DNA of 15,230 bases from an uncultured Flavobacteriales bacterium. GTDB lineage: Bacteria > Bacteroidota > Bacteroidia > Flavobacteriales_D > Sanyastnellaceae. The notes beneath the pieces are model-generated. The model was not told the DNA's origin, did no database searches, and was given only the letters and a program-made list of their open reading frames with translations. Position numbers and translations under genes: made by a program. This document shows, in pieces, positions 14,064 to 15,230 of this stretch (positions are counted from its first letter, which is position 1; every line of letters starts with the position of its first letter). The stretch lies in the NCBI GenBank assembly GCA_937897625.1, contig CALCNZ010000381.1, positions 1 to 15,230 of the forward strand, written 5' to 3'.

Positions 14064-15230
14064 GTGGAAGAAAAACAAATTGACGAGACAAGACAGGGAG
14101 AATTTTTTGAAATTTCTACTCCCATAAATACGAATGGACCTCAAAAAAAACTGTTGCTAGAGAGCTACGGTTGCCAAATGAACTTCGCCGATTCTGAAAT
14201 TGTAGCTTCAATAATGGCGCAAGAAGGATTCACCACAACACGCGATGTTGAAGAGGCCGATTTAGTGCTTTTAAACACTTGCGCCATTCGCGATAACGCA
14301 GAACAACGCATTCGCGGAAGACTCGAATTTTTAAATTCAGTAAAAAAACGCAAACCCGCTTTAATGGTAGGCGTGCTCGGTTGTATGGCCGAACGTTTGC
14401 GTGAAAAACTCCTCGAAGAAGAAAAACTCGTTGACATGGTGGTTGGCCCAGATGCTTACCGCGATTTACCCCGACTCGTTTCTCAAGTTGAACACGGAAG
14501 TAAAGCGGTAAACGTTCTGCTTAGCCGTGAAGAAACCTATTCTGAAATTACACCCGTTCGTCTAGACAGTAACGGCGTGACAGCCTTTATTTCAATCATG
14601 CGCGGATGCGACAACATGTGCTCGTTTTGCGTGGTTCCTTTTACGCGTGGAAGAGAGCGCAGTCGTGACCCTAAAACTATTGTTGAAGAAGCGACAGATC
14701 TTTTCAATCGCGGTTACAGAGAAGTTACGCTCCTTGGTCAGAATGTAGATAGCTACAAATGGAACATTACAGCGAAAGGAGAAATTATTGATGCCAATGA
14801 ACCAACGGTGAACTTCGCACAGTTGCTTGCTGCCGTGGCTGAAATTAACCCAAATCTCCGTGTTCGCTTTTCAACCAGTCATCCAAAAGACATGACCGAT
14901 GAAGTGTTAATGACCATGGCTAAGTTTGAAAATATCTGCGACTACATTCACTTACCGGTTCAAAGCGGAAACTCTGATGTGTTAAAGCGCATGAATCGCG
15001 GCTACACCCGTGAATGGTACCTTGATCGCATTGCAGCCATTCGAAAATTTATGCCCGAATGTGCCATTAGCACCGATGTTATTGCGGGATTCTGCGATGA
15101 GACAGATGAAGAGCATGCAGACACACTTTCGCTTATGGCCGAAGTGAAATACGACATGGCGTACATGTTTAAATATTCTGAACGCCCTCGCACTTTAGCT
15201 GAAAGAAAATTTGAAGACAATATTTCGGAA
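14064..15230 (+). CDS. miaB: tRNA-2-methylthio-N6-isopentenyladenosine synthase MiaB, 5' part (3' end outside window)
   Basis: MiaB is a radical-SAM methylthiotransferase that adds a 2-methylthio group to i6A37 of tRNAs reading UNN codons. 389 codons are visible and the frame runs off the right edge; the C-terminal TRAM RNA-binding domain is missing. The N-terminal domain binds an auxiliary [4Fe-4S] cluster through Cys37 (ESYGCQMNFADSE), Cys73 (NTCAIRDNAE) and Cys107 (GVLGCMAER). The radical-SAM cluster uses Cys182, Cys186 and Cys189 in RGCDNMCSFCVVPFTRGRERSR, which marks it as MiaB; RGRERSR is the typical following segment. Later blocks LLGQNVDSYKWN, VRFSTSHPKDM, YIHLPVQSGNSDVLKRMNRGY and ISTDVIAGFCDETDEEH all fit. 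The start is taken as GTG at 14064, giving EEKQIDETRQGE at the N-terminus; no in-frame ATG occurs upstream between here and the topA side, and the first in-frame ATG (14178) lies after the first cluster cysteine. Confidence 0.95.
   Translation, partial: MEEKQIDETRQGEFFEISTPINTNGPQKKLLLESYGCQMNFADSEIVASIMAQEGFTTTRDVEEADLVLLNTCAIRDNAEQRIRGRLEFLNSVKKRKPALMVGVLGCMAERLREKLLEEEKLVDMVVGPDAYRDLPRLVSQVEHGSKAVNVLLSREETYSEITPVRLDSNGVTAFISIMRGCDNMCSFCVVPFTRGRERSRDPKTIVEEATDLFNRGYREVTLLGQNVDSYKWNITAKGEIIDANEPTVNFAQLLAAVAEINPNLRVRFSTSHPKDMTDEVLMTMAKFENICDYIHLPVQSGNSDVLKRMNRGYTREWYLDRIAAIRKFMPECAISTDVIAGFCDETDEEHADTLSLMAEVKYDMAYMFKYSERPRTLAERKFEDNISE

Noticed and set aside
14165..14437. Minus-strand Ser-rich frame inside miaB
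   Set aside because: Antisense to conserved MiaB cluster-binding segments; no independent coding evidence.
1..15230. CRISPR arrays, tRNA or rRNA genes, insertion sequences, prophage, or an anti-phage island
   Set aside because: No repeat-spacer pattern, no cloverleaf or rRNA segment, no transposase or integrase motif; the gene content is core chromosome.

Overview
The window is a chromosomal segment from a member of the Bacteroidota, most likely of the order Flavobacteriales. The main reason is an intact gldK-gldL-gldM-gldN block, the core of the type IX secretion system (T9SS), which is restricted to that phylum, preceded by a PorP/SprF-family gene. Supporting signs are Bacteroidota-like promoter boxes (TAnnTTTG), mostly weak Shine-Dalgarno sequences, and SecA, TopA and MiaB proteins of the Bacteroidota type. 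The genus cannot be read from the sequence. All complete genes look intact; there is no insertion sequence, phage gene, CRISPR array, tRNA or rRNA.

Layout from left to right. (1) Positions 2-2170 (+): the 3' two-thirds of secA, cut by the window edge. (2) 2171-4078 (-): an ABC-F ATPase, convergent with secA, the two stop codons directly abutting. (3) 4087-4121: a strong intrinsic terminator on the minus strand between gldN and the ABC-F gene. (4) 4141-9017 (-): gldN, gldM, gldL and gldK, transcribed in the order K-L-M-N. (5) 9096-10049 (-): a PorP/SprF-family outer-membrane protein, probably first gene of the T9SS operon, with a candidate promoter in the 199-bp gap upstream. (6) 10249-11415 (-): a protein of the arginase/formimidoylglutamase family whose metal-binding motifs are largely lost. 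(7) 11497-13935 (-): topA with a lysine/alanine/proline-rich tail. (8) 14064-15230 (+): the 5' part of miaB, divergent from topA, starting at GTG and cut by the right edge; the 128-bp divergent gap holds candidate promoters for both genes.

How the genes fit together. GldL and GldM form the proton-driven inner-membrane motor of the T9SS. GldK (lipoprotein) and GldN form a periplasmic, outer-membrane-associated ring. PorP/SprF proteins are outer-membrane components. T9SS cargo first crosses the inner membrane by the Sec system, so secA nearby is functionally consistent, although it is on the other strand and separated by the ABC-F gene. topA and miaB are housekeeping genes.

No wholly new multi-gene system is evident. 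The points most worth a second look are the degenerate arginase-fold protein beside the T9SS operon, the terminator butted against the ABC-F ribosome-binding site, and a pair of 14-bp direct repeats 31 bp apart around a palindrome between porP and gldK.
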